Source of the DNA: Candidatus Petromonas tenebris
GTDB lineage: Bacteria > Bacillota > Clostridia > Peptostreptococcales > Caminicellaceae
Assembly (NCBI GenBank): GCA_014236755.1
Contig: JACCKY010000021.1
Coordinates: forward strand, 1 to 33,673
DNA: 33,673 nucleotides
Reading direction: 5' to 3'
Below are positions 1-7,030 of this stretch, piece by piece. Below the pieces are notes generated by a model. It worked only from the letters and a program-made list of their open reading frames with translations, had not been told where the DNA came from and did no database searches. The number at the start of each line of letters is the position of its first letter. Within the stretch, counting starts at the first letter, position 1. The position numbers were made by a program, and so were the translations under genes.

Positions 1-77
1 CCTTTAATTTGGTCTAAGCAACTATATTTTAGCAGGTATTTTCGATAAGTGCTTTATTTTTTTGTAAAAATCTAATA

Positions 78-111
78 AATAAATGTTGGAGATTACACCC
101 CAACATTTATT
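78..111. repeat. Hairpin upstream of a terminator
   Basis: A 12-bp perfect stem (AATAAATGTTGG at 78-89 with CCAACATTTATT at 100-111) encloses a 10-base loop. It has no T-tract. It lies 9 bases before the T-tailed hairpin at 121-142, so the two form a tandem pair, probably at the 3' end of a transcript whose gene lies left of the window. Confidence 0.6.
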
Positions 112-120
112 ATAGAACCA

Positions 121-148
121 AAAGAACCAGATGAGGTTCTTTTTTTTT
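121..148 (+). terminator. Intrinsic terminator of an off-window gene
   Basis: AAAGAACC (121-128) pairs with GGTTCTTT (135-142) around a 6-base loop and runs into an uninterrupted T-tract to 148. This is a textbook rho-independent terminator on the plus strand. No coding sequence is visible in bases 1-77, so the gene it ends lies left of the window. Confidence 0.8.
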
Positions 149-175
149 GATAAAATTAAAGACCATTAGTATTAG
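147..175 (+). promoter_or_regulatory. Putative sigma-A promoter for tdh
   Basis: TTGATA (147-152) and TATTAG (170-175) are separated by 17 bases. The predicted transcript would start near 182 and would carry the structured element at 259-512 as part of a leader of about 350 bases before tdh. It overlaps the last bases of the preceding T-tract. This is a match to consensus only; no start site is known. Confidence 0.45.
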
Positions 176-258
176 AGTGAAATGAGGGAGTATTTATGAA
201 TGGGTGTAATTTTTTAAGCTTGTTTGGGGTAATAATTTAATATAAATAATTTAACCCT

Positions 259-512
259 GGTATTGTCAAAAGAATTATGAAAAAAATATTCTGAAAACTT
301 ATCATTTCTGCCTGCAAATAAGAATTATAATTTACTTATAAAATCTTTGTAAAGGTTGAAATAAACAGGCTCTCATCCTGACCTTGACAAAGATTTTAAC
401 GCAAATATTTGGGTAACTAACAGGCAGAAAGGGATGGATTAAGGGGTTAAACCATAAACCCTTGCAAATACTAAGTTTGCAGGTATTTTAAGCAAAAATC
501 TTTGACAATACC
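259..512 (+). repeat. Multi-stem structured element with inverted ends
   Basis: A 254-base non-coding block is closed by a perfect 12-bp pairing, GGTATTGTCAAA (259-270) with TTTGACAATACC (501-512). Inside are a 10-bp stem (305-314 with 421-430), an 11-bp stem (340-350 with 387-397) topped by two more short stems (352-356/381-385 and 366-369/377-380), and an 8-bp hairpin (461-468 with 476-483). CCTGCAAA at 311-318 can also pair with TTTGCAGG at 476-483, which competes with two of these stems. The right end stops 10 bases before the tdh ribosome binding site. It could be a folded 5' leader RNA or a MITE-like insertion. The sequence matches no riboswitch class I recognise, and no clear target duplication is visible. 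Confidence 0.6.
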
Positions 513-537
513 CCACCCTTTTAAGGAGAGTGTTTTT

Positions 538-1491
538 ATGAAAAAAATTTTAGTTACTGGAGCTTTAGGACAGATAGGTTCTGAATTAGTGATGAAACTA
601 AGAAATATCTATGGAGATAATAATGTCGTGGCAAGCAGTAGAAGTAGAGAGGGGAATGCCGACGTTATCGAATCAGGTCCCTTTGAAATAGTTGACGTTA
701 CAGATGGTAAACAAATAGTAGAGGCTGTAAGAAAGCACAATGTAGATTCCATTATTCATCTGGCGGCCATTTTGTCAGCAACAGGTGAAGAAAAACCCCA
801 TCTTCTTTGGAATGTCAATATGAACGGTCTTTATTACGTTTTAGAGGTTGCCAGGGAAAGTAAATGTGCAGTATTCACGCCCAGTTCTATAGCCGCCTTT
901 GGACCTAGTACTCCAAAGAATAAAACTCCCCAAGATACCATTCAAAGGCCCAATACTATATACGGGGTTTCAAAGGTTTCAGGAGAGCTACTTTGTGACT
1001 ATTATCATGAAAAATTTGGAGTCGACACTAGAGGTGTCAGGTATCCGGGATTAATTTCATATGCTGCCCTTCCCGGAGGAGGAACAACAGATTATGCAGT
1101 GCATATTTATTATGAAGCCCTTAGATCTAAAAAATTTACTTGTAATATCAAAGAGGGAACTAAAATGGATATGATGTATATGCCTGATGCACTAGATGCG
1201 GTGGTTCAGTTAATGGAAGCTAATCCTGATAATCTTAGGCACAGAAATGCCTTCAATATTACGGCTATGAGTTTTGGACCAGAAGAAATTTATAGGGAAA
1301 TCAAAAAACATATACCGGAATTTGAAATGGACTATAAAGTTGACCCCATTAAACAAAAGATTGCTGATTCATGGCCCGACTCATTAGACGATAGTGCTGC
1401 TCGAGAAGAATGGGGATGGAACCCTAAATACGATTTAACTTCCATGACAATAGACATGCTTGAAAAGTTAAGAAGAAAGCTAAATTTATAA
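538..1491 (+). CDS. tdh: L-threonine 3-dehydrogenase, SDR type
   Basis: A 317-residue NAD-dependent extended short-chain dehydrogenase that should oxidise L-threonine to 2-amino-3-ketobutyrate in the cytoplasm, the first step to glycine and acetyl-CoA. The Rossmann motif GALGQIG is at residues 8-14 and the catalytic Y-x3-K is YGVSK at 142-146. The GGGTTDYAV segment after residue 180 is characteristic of SDR-type threonine dehydrogenases rather than sugar epimerases. The ATG at 538 is chosen because AAGGAGAG (523-530) sits 7 bases before it; an in-frame TTG at 502 lies upstream of that site, inside the inverted end of the preceding element. No 2-amino-3-ketobutyrate ligase gene is adjacent, but a threonine aldolase lies at 28827, giving a second threonine-to-glycine route. 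The main alternative is another NAD-dependent epimerase/dehydratase. Confidence 0.85.
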   Translation: MKKILVTGALGQIGSELVMKLRNIYGDNNVVASSRSREGNADVIESGPFEIVDVTDGKQIVEAVRKHNVDSIIHLAAILSATGEEKPHLLWNVNMNGLYYVLEVARESKCAVFTPSSIAAFGPSTPKNKTPQDTIQRPNTIYGVSKVSGELLCDYYHEKFGVDTRGVRYPGLISYAALPGGGTTDYAVHIYYEALRSKKFTCNIKEGTKMDMMYMPDALDAVVQLMEANPDNLRHRNAFNITAMSFGPEEIYREIKKHIPEFEMDYKVDPIKQKIADSWPDSLDDSAAREEWGWNPKYDLTSMTIDMLEKLRRKLNL

Positions 1492-1505
1492 TATAAAACA
1501 TAAAA

Positions 1506-1534
1506 TTGACGTTTTAGAGACGGTTAAACATTAT
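1506..1534 (+). promoter_or_regulatory. Putative promoter of hutU
   Basis: TTGACG (1506-1511) and CATTAT (1529-1534) lie 17 bases apart in the short gap after tdh. A start near 1541 would give a leader of about 35 bases. This argues for the hut genes having their own promoter and against an ATG at 1536 as the hutU start. Confidence 0.5.
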
Positions 1535-1574
1535 AATGGGCTTAAGTATAGTATCAAGTAGAAGGGGTGTTAAC

Positions 1575-3608
1575 ATGATAAGTAATTTAGACATATCTAA
1601 TGCTATGACGATTAAACTTGATAATGAATTGCCTCCATATCCTAGATTTGTAGAAGGGATTAGGAGAGCACCGAAGAGAGAATTTAATCTTACACCAAGG
1701 GAAACGGAAATTGCACTAAAAAATGCGTTGCGTTATATACCTGAAGAATTACATGAAAAGCTTGCTCCAGAATTTTTGGAAGAGCTAATGACCAGAGGTA
1801 GAATTTACGGGTATCGTTTTAGACCAGAAGGAGAGATAAAGGGCAGACCAATTAATGAATATAAAGGTAAATGCATAGAAGGCAAAGCAATACAGGTGAT
1901 GATTGATAATAACTTAGATTTCGATATAGCACTTTATCCCTATGAACTCGTAACATATGGAGAAACCGGCCAGGTATGTCAAAACTGGATGCAATATAGA
2001 CTTATCAAAAAGTATCTTGAAGAGATGACTAATGAACAGACTTTAGTAGTTATGTCTGGCCACCCGTTAGGATTATTTAAATCTTCTCCAGAGGCACCTA
2101 GGGTAATTATTACAAATTCTATAATGGTAGGGATGTATGATAATCCTGAAATATGGCATAAGGCTGCGGCCATGGGGGTTGCAAATTATGGTCAGATGAC
2201 AGCAGGCGGATGGATGTATATTGGGCCTCAGGGGATTGTACACGGTACATTCAATACTATTTTAAACGCAGGGAGGCTTAAGCTAAGAATATGTGATAAC
2301 GAAGATTTAAGAGGTTATCTTTATGTTACTTCAGGCTTAGGAGGAATGAGCGGGGCCCAGGGTAAGGCCGTAAAGATTGCAAATGGAGTAGGTATAATAG
2401 CGGAAGTGGATTACTCAAGAATCCAGACAAGACTAGATCAGGGATGGATTGATACAGTCGTAGACACTTCTGAAAAAGCATATTCTTTAGCAAAAGAATA
2501 TCAAAATAAAAGAGAAGGCATTTCTATTGCTTTCTACGGTAATGTCGTAGATCTCCTTCAGTACGCTGTAGACAATGATGTAAAAATAGATCTATTATCA
2601 GATCAGACGTCGTGTCATGTACCCTATGATGGAGGATATTGTCCACAAGGTATTAGTTTTGAAGAAAGAACGGAGTTATTGAAAACTGATAAGAAAAAAT
2701 TTGCTAAGCTAGTTGATGAGTCCTTAAAGCATCATTTTAAACTTATCAAAACTTTAGTTGATAAGGGTACATATTTCTTTGATTATGGAAATGCATTTAT
2801 GAAGGCCGTATATGATGCAGGGGTTAAGGAAATCTGCAAAAATGGTAAGGACGAAAGTGAAGGCTTTATCTTCCCATCATATGTGGAGGATATAATGGGC
2901 CCAATGCTTTTTGATTATGGATATGGTCCTTTTAGATGGGTGTGTTTAAGTGGCAAAAAAGAAGATTTAAGAAAGACTGACAAAGCAGCGATGGAATGTA
3001 TTGATCCAAATAGAAGAGGACAAGATAGAGATAATTATGTGTGGATTAGAGATGCTGAAAAAAATGCTTTAGTTGTAGGTACACAGGCAAGAATACTCTA
3101 TCAGGACGCTATTGGTAGATTAAAAATAGCCCTTAAGTTTAATGAGATGGTTAGAAACGGTGAAGTAGGACCTATTATGCTTGGAAGAGATCATCATGAC
3201 ACTGGAGGAACTGATTCACCTTTTAGAGAAACTTCAAACATCAAGGATGGTAGTGATGTAATGGCTGAAATGGCTACCCACTGTTTTGCAGGTAATGCCG
3301 CAAGAGGTATGACAATGGTTGCACTTCATAACGGAGGTGGGGTAGGTATTGGTAAAGCTATAAACGGAGGATTTGGAATGGTTCTTGACGGAAGTGAAAG
3401 GGTAGACAACATTCTAAAGAAGGCTATGCCATGGGACGTTATGGTGGGAGTTTCTAGACGTGCTTGGGCTAGAAATGAAAACTCAATAGAAACGTGTATC
3501 GAGTATAATGACATGAATAAGGGAACGGATCATATTACAATTCCATATATACCAAAAGATGATTTAGTTAAAAATTTAATATATGAAGCTTTTAACAAAA
3601 AGAAATAA
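1575..3608 (+). CDS. hutU: Urocanate hydratase (long form)
   Basis: A 677-residue urocanase that converts urocanate to 4-imidazolone-5-propanoate, the second step of histidine breakdown, using tightly bound NAD+. The family is plain from the conserved YGETGQVCQNW at about residue 128, the glycine-rich GGWMYIGPQGIVHGT stretch, DQTSCHVPYDGGYCP, and RDHHDTGGTDSPFRETSN at about 538. The protein is about 120 residues longer than the 550-560-residue Pseudomonas and Bacillus type and fits the long clostridial form. The ATG at 1575 follows GAAGGGGTG (1561-1569). The ATG at 1536 would overlap the likely promoter and lacks a binding site. It heads the hut block but is separated from ftcD by a 390-base structured gap. 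Confidence 0.95.
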   Translation: MISNLDISNAMTIKLDNELPPYPRFVEGIRRAPKREFNLTPRETEIALKNALRYIPEELHEKLAPEFLEELMTRGRIYGYRFRPEGEIKGRPINEYKGKCIEGKAIQVMIDNNLDFDIALYPYELVTYGETGQVCQNWMQYRLIKKYLEEMTNEQTLVVMSGHPLGLFKSSPEAPRVIITNSIMVGMYDNPEIWHKAAAMGVANYGQMTAGGWMYIGPQGIVHGTFNTILNAGRLKLRICDNEDLRGYLYVTSGLGGMSGAQGKAVKIANGVGIIAEVDYSRIQTRLDQGWIDTVVDTSEKAYSLAKEYQNKREGISIAFYGNVVDLLQYAVDNDVKIDLLSDQTSCHVPYDGGYCPQGISFEERTELLKTDKKKFAKLVDESLKHHFKLIKTLVDKGTYFFDYGNAFMKAVYDAGVKEICKNGKDESEGFIFPSYVEDIMGPMLFDYGYGPFRWVCLSGKKEDLRKTDKAAMECIDPNRRGQDRDNYVWIRDAEKNALVVGTQARILYQDAIGRLKIALKFNEMVRNGEVGPIMLGRDHHDTGGTDSPFRETSNIKDGSDVMAEMATHCFAGNAARGMTMVALHNGGGVGIGKAINGGFGMVLDGSERVDNILKKAMPWDVMVGVSRRAWARNENSIETCIEYNDMNKGTDHITIPYIPKDDLVKNLIYEAFNKKK

Positions 3609-3611
3609 GAT

Positions 3612-3968
3612 TAACCTCTTGTGCTAGTTACTCTAACAGTATAGCTTTAAATATCCTTCAAAGTTTCCTCTGAAGCGACTTTGAAGAGCTGTTTTCACCT
3701 CTAAATCTTTTCTATTAAAACAACTCTTCTACGGAGCCTGAAGAGGATTATTGAAGGATATCTATAAGGAACTAGCGAGGCAAGTAAGATTAATTAAAGT
3801 TTATTTAATAGAAGCAAGCTTATAAGAATCTGCGATTGACCGCCGATGAAGGACTGTTTTTCTTTTGGGGGAAACATTAAACTAAAAAAAGTCCTTCAAA
3901 ATCGCCTCAGCAGAAACCTTATAGGTTGCTTAGCTTGCTTTAGTAAAACTAACTATCACAAAAGGTTA
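3612..3968. repeat. 357-base imperfect palindromic element with 19-base inverted ends
   Basis: This fills almost all of the gap between hutU and ftcD. The outer ends, TAACCTCTTGTGCTAGTTA (3612-3630) and the complement of 3950-3968, match at 17 of 19 positions. Two rod-like hairpins lie inside. Rod 1 runs 3618-3784, with an 11-bp perfect stem (3651-3661/3751-3761) and further stems 3623-3629/3770-3776, 3666-3671/3742-3747, 3683-3688/3724-3729 and 3690-3695/3717-3722. Rod 2 runs 3812-3940, with a 9-bp stem (3812-3820/3932-3940), 3821-3826/3918-3923 and 3848-3855/3890-3897. There is no coding sequence. The TA at each end would fit a TA-target MITE, but TA is self-complementary so this is weak. 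A processed or regulatory RNA inside the hut transcript is the other reading. Confidence 0.7.
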
Positions 3969-3998
3969 TGCTATTAAAAAAAGGAGAGGTGTCTTAAA

Positions 3999-4904
3999 AT
4001 GGCAAATATGCAGAAAATAGTACAATGTGTACCAAATTATAGTGAAGGTAGAGATTTGGACAAAATAGATAAGATTGTAAATCCCTTCAGAGGAAAGGAT
4101 GGAGTTAAACTTTTAGATTATAAAAGGGACGAAGACCATAATAGAGTTGTTGTAACTGTAATAGGAGAGCCTGAGGCTGTTAAAAGTGCAGTTTTAGAAT
4201 CTATGGGTATAGCTATTGAAGTTATAGATATGACTAAACATGAAGGACAGCACCCAAGAATGGGAGCTATAGATGTTGTTCCTTTTATACCAATAAAAAA
4301 TATAAGGATGACTGAAGCTGTTGAAATGGCGAAAGATGTCGCAAGGGAAGCTTCAGAAAGATTTAATCTGCCTATTTTCCTATATGAAAAAGCAGCAACA
4401 TCTCATGAGAGAACTAACCTGGCAAAGATCAGAAAGGGTCAGTTTGAAGGGATGGCAGAGAAAATTAAGGAGCCTGAATGGAAACCAGATTTTGGACCTA
4501 CCCAAATTCATCCTACAGCAGGTGTAACGGCAGTAGGAGCAAGAATGCCTCTTGTGGCCTACAACGTTAATTTAGATACTGATGACATAGAAATAGCTAA
4601 TAAGATTGCGAAAAGTGTAAGACATATTAGTGGTGGATTAAGGTACTGTAAGGCAATAGGTATTGAACTTGAAGAAAGGGGAATAGTTCAAGTTTCAATG
4701 AACATGACGGACTATACCAAGACTCCACTTTATAGAGTGTTTGAACTAATAAAGATTGAAGCCAAAAGATATGGCGTAAATGTAATAGGTAGTGAAGTAA
4801 TAGGATTAGTGCCTATGGAAGCATTAATTAATACTGCTGAATATTATTTGGGAATTGAAGATTTTTCGATGGATCAAATTTTAGAGAAAAGAATGATGGA
4901 GTAG
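3999..4904 (+). CDS. ftcD: Glutamate formimidoyltransferase
   Basis: A 301-residue enzyme that moves the formimino group of N-formimino-L-glutamate to tetrahydrofolate, giving glutamate and 5-formimino-THF. It corresponds to the N-terminal transferase half of the bifunctional mammalian FTCD; the cyclodeaminase half is encoded separately at 6306. Diagnostic segments are VPNYSEGRD (residues 11-19), DEDHNR (44-49) and HEGQHPRMGAID (81-92), whose first His matches the catalytic His of the mammalian enzyme. AAGGAGAGGTG (3981-3991) lies 7 bases before the ATG. The next gene, hutI, starts 7 bases after the stop, so the two are almost certainly cotranscribed and probably translationally coupled. Confidence 0.95.
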   Translation: MANMQKIVQCVPNYSEGRDLDKIDKIVNPFRGKDGVKLLDYKRDEDHNRVVVTVIGEPEAVKSAVLESMGIAIEVIDMTKHEGQHPRMGAIDVVPFIPIKNIRMTEAVEMAKDVAREASERFNLPIFLYEKAATSHERTNLAKIRKGQFEGMAEKIKEPEWKPDFGPTQIHPTAGVTAVGARMPLVAYNVNLDTDDIEIANKIAKSVRHISGGLRYCKAIGIELEERGIVQVSMNMTDYTKTPLYRVFELIKIEAKRYGVNVIGSEVIGLVPMEALINTAEYYLGIEDFSMDQILEKRMME

Positions 4905-4911
4905 TGATATA

Positions 4912-6186
4912 ATGAAAAAAGGAAATATTTTAATTAAAAATGCATCGGAGATAGTTACCTGTAGCGGTTTTAAGGCTAAAGTTGGAAAAGAAATGAACGA
5001 GCTAGGTATAATAAAAGACGGTTCGGTAGTTATTGAGGATGGTATTATAAAAGCTATTGATGAGACTGATAAAATTTTAAAGGAATTTGATGAAGAGGAA
5101 TTTGAGATTGTAGATGCTTCTAATAAAACTATACTTCCCGGTTTTGTTGATTCACATACGCACTTGGTTTTTGGAGGTTATAGAGCAGAAGAATATAACT
5201 GGAGACTGAGTGGTATGGAGTACATGGAAATAATGAAAAGGGGTGGAGGGATAATAAACTCTGTTAAGGGAACGAAAGAAGCATCAAAGGATGAGCTGGT
5301 CAAGCTAGGCAGAAAGAGATTGGACTCGATGATGTCCTTTGGAGTTACGACTGTTGAAGGTAAAAGTGGGTATGGACTTGACTATGAAACGGAAATAAAA
5401 CAGTTAGAGGTTATGCAGCAACTTGATAAGGACCATCCCTTGGATATAGTAAAAACCTTTTTGGGAGCCCATGCCGTTCCAAAGGAATATAAGGGCAGGG
5501 AAGATGAATTCATAGATTTTATTATTGAAAAGGTACTGCCAGAAGTAAAGAAGAGGAACCTAGCAGAATTTTGCGATATATTCTGTGAGAAAAATGTATT
5601 TTCCGTTGAACAGTCGAGAAGGCTGCTTTTAAAGGCAAAGGAAATGGGAATGAAGTTGAAAATCCATGCTGACGAGATAGTTCAGTTAGGAGGAGCAGAG
5701 CTTGCAGCAGAACTTCGGGCTATTTCAGCAGACCATCTACTCCAGGCTTCTGATAAAGGGGTAAAGGATTTGGCAGATAAGGGAGTTGTAGCTACACTAC
5801 TTCCAGGTACTGCTTTCAGTTTAAAGGAAGAGTATGCCAGAGCAAGGTATATGATCGACAATGGTTGCGCCGTAGCCTTGGCAACGGACTTTAATCCGGG
5901 AAGTTGTTTTACTGAATCCATACCTCTAATTATTGCATTGGCAACTTTACACATGAATATGACAACTGAGGAAACTATCACTGCTCTAACAATAAACGGT
6001 GCTGCTGCCCTTGATAGGGCTGATGAAATCGGAAGTATAGACATAGGTAAAAAGGGAGATATAGTAATACATGAATTCCCTTCATATAAATTCATACCCT
6101 ATCATATTGGAGTAAGTACTGTAGAAAAAGTAGTAAAAGATGGTATAATGATATATGATAAATGCAAAATGTTTGAGTGTTTATAG
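4912..6186 (+). CDS. hutI: Imidazolonepropionase
   Basis: A 424-residue metal-dependent amidohydrolase that opens 4-imidazolone-5-propanoate to N-formimino-L-glutamate, the substrate of FtcD just upstream. Metal and substrate residues are visible: the HTH pair H82/H84 in DSHTHLVFGG, H252 in IHADE, H275 in SADH, and D326 in ATDFNPGS. GVTTVEGKSGYGLD and FLGAHAVP are also family signatures. Length is normal. Its binding site (GATGGAG, 4895-4901) lies over the end of ftcD, typical of coupling. After its stop a gap of 119 bases with an imperfect hairpin precedes fchA. Confidence 0.96.
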   Translation: MKKGNILIKNASEIVTCSGFKAKVGKEMNELGIIKDGSVVIEDGIIKAIDETDKILKEFDEEEFEIVDASNKTILPGFVDSHTHLVFGGYRAEEYNWRLSGMEYMEIMKRGGGIINSVKGTKEASKDELVKLGRKRLDSMMSFGVTTVEGKSGYGLDYETEIKQLEVMQQLDKDHPLDIVKTFLGAHAVPKEYKGREDEFIDFIIEKVLPEVKKRNLAEFCDIFCEKNVFSVEQSRRLLLKAKEMGMKLKIHADEIVQLGGAELAAELRAISADHLLQASDKGVKDLADKGVVATLLPGTAFSLKEEYARARYMIDNGCAVALATDFNPGSCFTESIPLIIALATLHMNMTTEETITALTINGAAALDRADEIGSIDIGKKGDIVIHEFPSYKFIPYHIGVSTVEKVVKDGIMIYDKCKMFECL

Positions 6187-6260
6187 AATTGTGCCTTAAA
6201 ATTTTTACTTACCGAGCCATGGGTTTTAATAAATTCCTATAGCTTGAAATTAAGGCAATT
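6187..6260. repeat. Imperfect hairpin between hutI and fchA
   Basis: AATT plus GCCTTAA (6187-6199, with a 2-base bulge) pairs with TTAAGGCAATT (6250-6260) around about 50 bases that also contain the palindrome CCATGG. There is no T-tract, so it is not an obvious terminator. It may tune fchA expression or stabilise the upstream mRNA. Confidence 0.35.
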
Positions 6261-6305
6261 TTGAAAAATAATAATTATATGCAAGAAATACAAGGGGGTA
6301 ATGTA

Positions 6306-6923
6306 ATGCTAGCTGATAAAACAGTTAAAGAATTTTTAGAGGAAACAGCATCAAAATCACCTGTACCTGGTGGAGGAAGCATAGCTGCGTTAAGCGCTGC
6401 AACTGCTGCTGCTTTAACCGAAATGGTAGCTAATTTAACGATAGGCAAAAAGGGATATGAAGACTTACAGGAAGAGGTAAAAGAGGTTTTGAAAAGGGCT
6501 ACTTCATTTAGAAACAGTTTTATTGAAGATATAGATAGGGATGCAAAATCCTTTAACAAAGTTATGGATGCCTTTAAGCTTCCTAAAGAAAATGATGAGG
6601 AAAAGGAAAAAAGAAAAATAGCTATTCAGGAAGGCCTTAAAAATGCTGCATCAGTTCCCTTGGAAATAGCTAAAGAAGCCTATAAAATGATGGAAATAAT
6701 TGAAAAGGTAGTAGAAAAGGGCAACAAAAACGCTGTAACAGACGGTGCGGTAGCTGCAATGATGGCTAGAACATCGGTGTTGTCAGCTTTGTATAATGTT
6801 AAGATAAATTTAGGATCTATTAAAGATAAAGAGTTTGTTGAAATGCTAGCAAGGGAAGTTGAGGAGCTAGAAGAAAAAATTAACCAACTTGAGAAGAATA
6901 TATTAGCAAAGGTAACTCTATAA
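6306..6923 (+). CDS. fchA: Formimidoyltetrahydrofolate cyclodeaminase
   Basis: A 205-residue, mainly helical FTCD_C-family protein that converts 5-formimino-THF to 5,10-methenyl-THF and ammonia, completing transfer of the histidine C2 carbon into the folate pool. The N-terminal KSPVPGGGSIAALSAA stretch (about residues 17-32) is the family hallmark, and the C-terminal NAVTDGAVAAMMARTSV also matches. The ATG at 6306 follows AAGGGGG (6292-6298) by 7 bases; in-frame starts at 6261 and 6280 have no binding site and the first overlaps the preceding hairpin. Together with ftcD it replaces the fused mammalian enzyme. A strong terminator follows, so this gene ends the hut transcript. Confidence 0.93.
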   Translation: MLADKTVKEFLEETASKSPVPGGGSIAALSAATAAALTEMVANLTIGKKGYEDLQEEVKEVLKRATSFRNSFIEDIDRDAKSFNKVMDAFKLPKENDEEKEKRKIAIQEGLKNAASVPLEIAKEAYKMMEIIEKVVEKGNKNAVTDGAVAAMMARTSVLSALYNVKINLGSIKDKEFVEMLAREVEELEEKINQLEKNILAKVTL

Positions 6924-6937
6924 ATAACTTTTAAATG

Positions 6938-6969
6938 CGGCATAGTTTTTAAAACTATGTCGTTTTTTT
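6938..6969 (+). terminator. Terminator after fchA
   Basis: CGGCATAGTTT (6938-6948) pairs with AAACTATGTCG (6952-6962), 11 bp with one G-T, and is followed by seven T residues (6963-6969). It closes the hut block. Confidence 0.88.
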
Positions 6970-7030
6970 GTTGCAAAGATACCTAGCAATGCAATATAAT
7001 TGTAAAAAAGTCTAAAAAAAGGATGGTAAT

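Noticed and set aside
502-537. TTG start extending tdh by 12 residues
   Set aside because: It lies inside the inverted end of the 259-512 element and upstream of a good AAGGAGAG site serving ATG 538.
1536-1574. Upstream ATG extending hutU by 13 residues
   Set aside because: It overlaps the likely start of transcription of the TTGACG/CATTAT promoter and has no ribosome binding site, whereas ATG 1575 has one.
5682-6095. 137-codon open frame on the minus strand inside hutI
   Set aside because: It lies wholly within hutI, has no binding site, and its composition is that of an antisense reading of a conserved gene.
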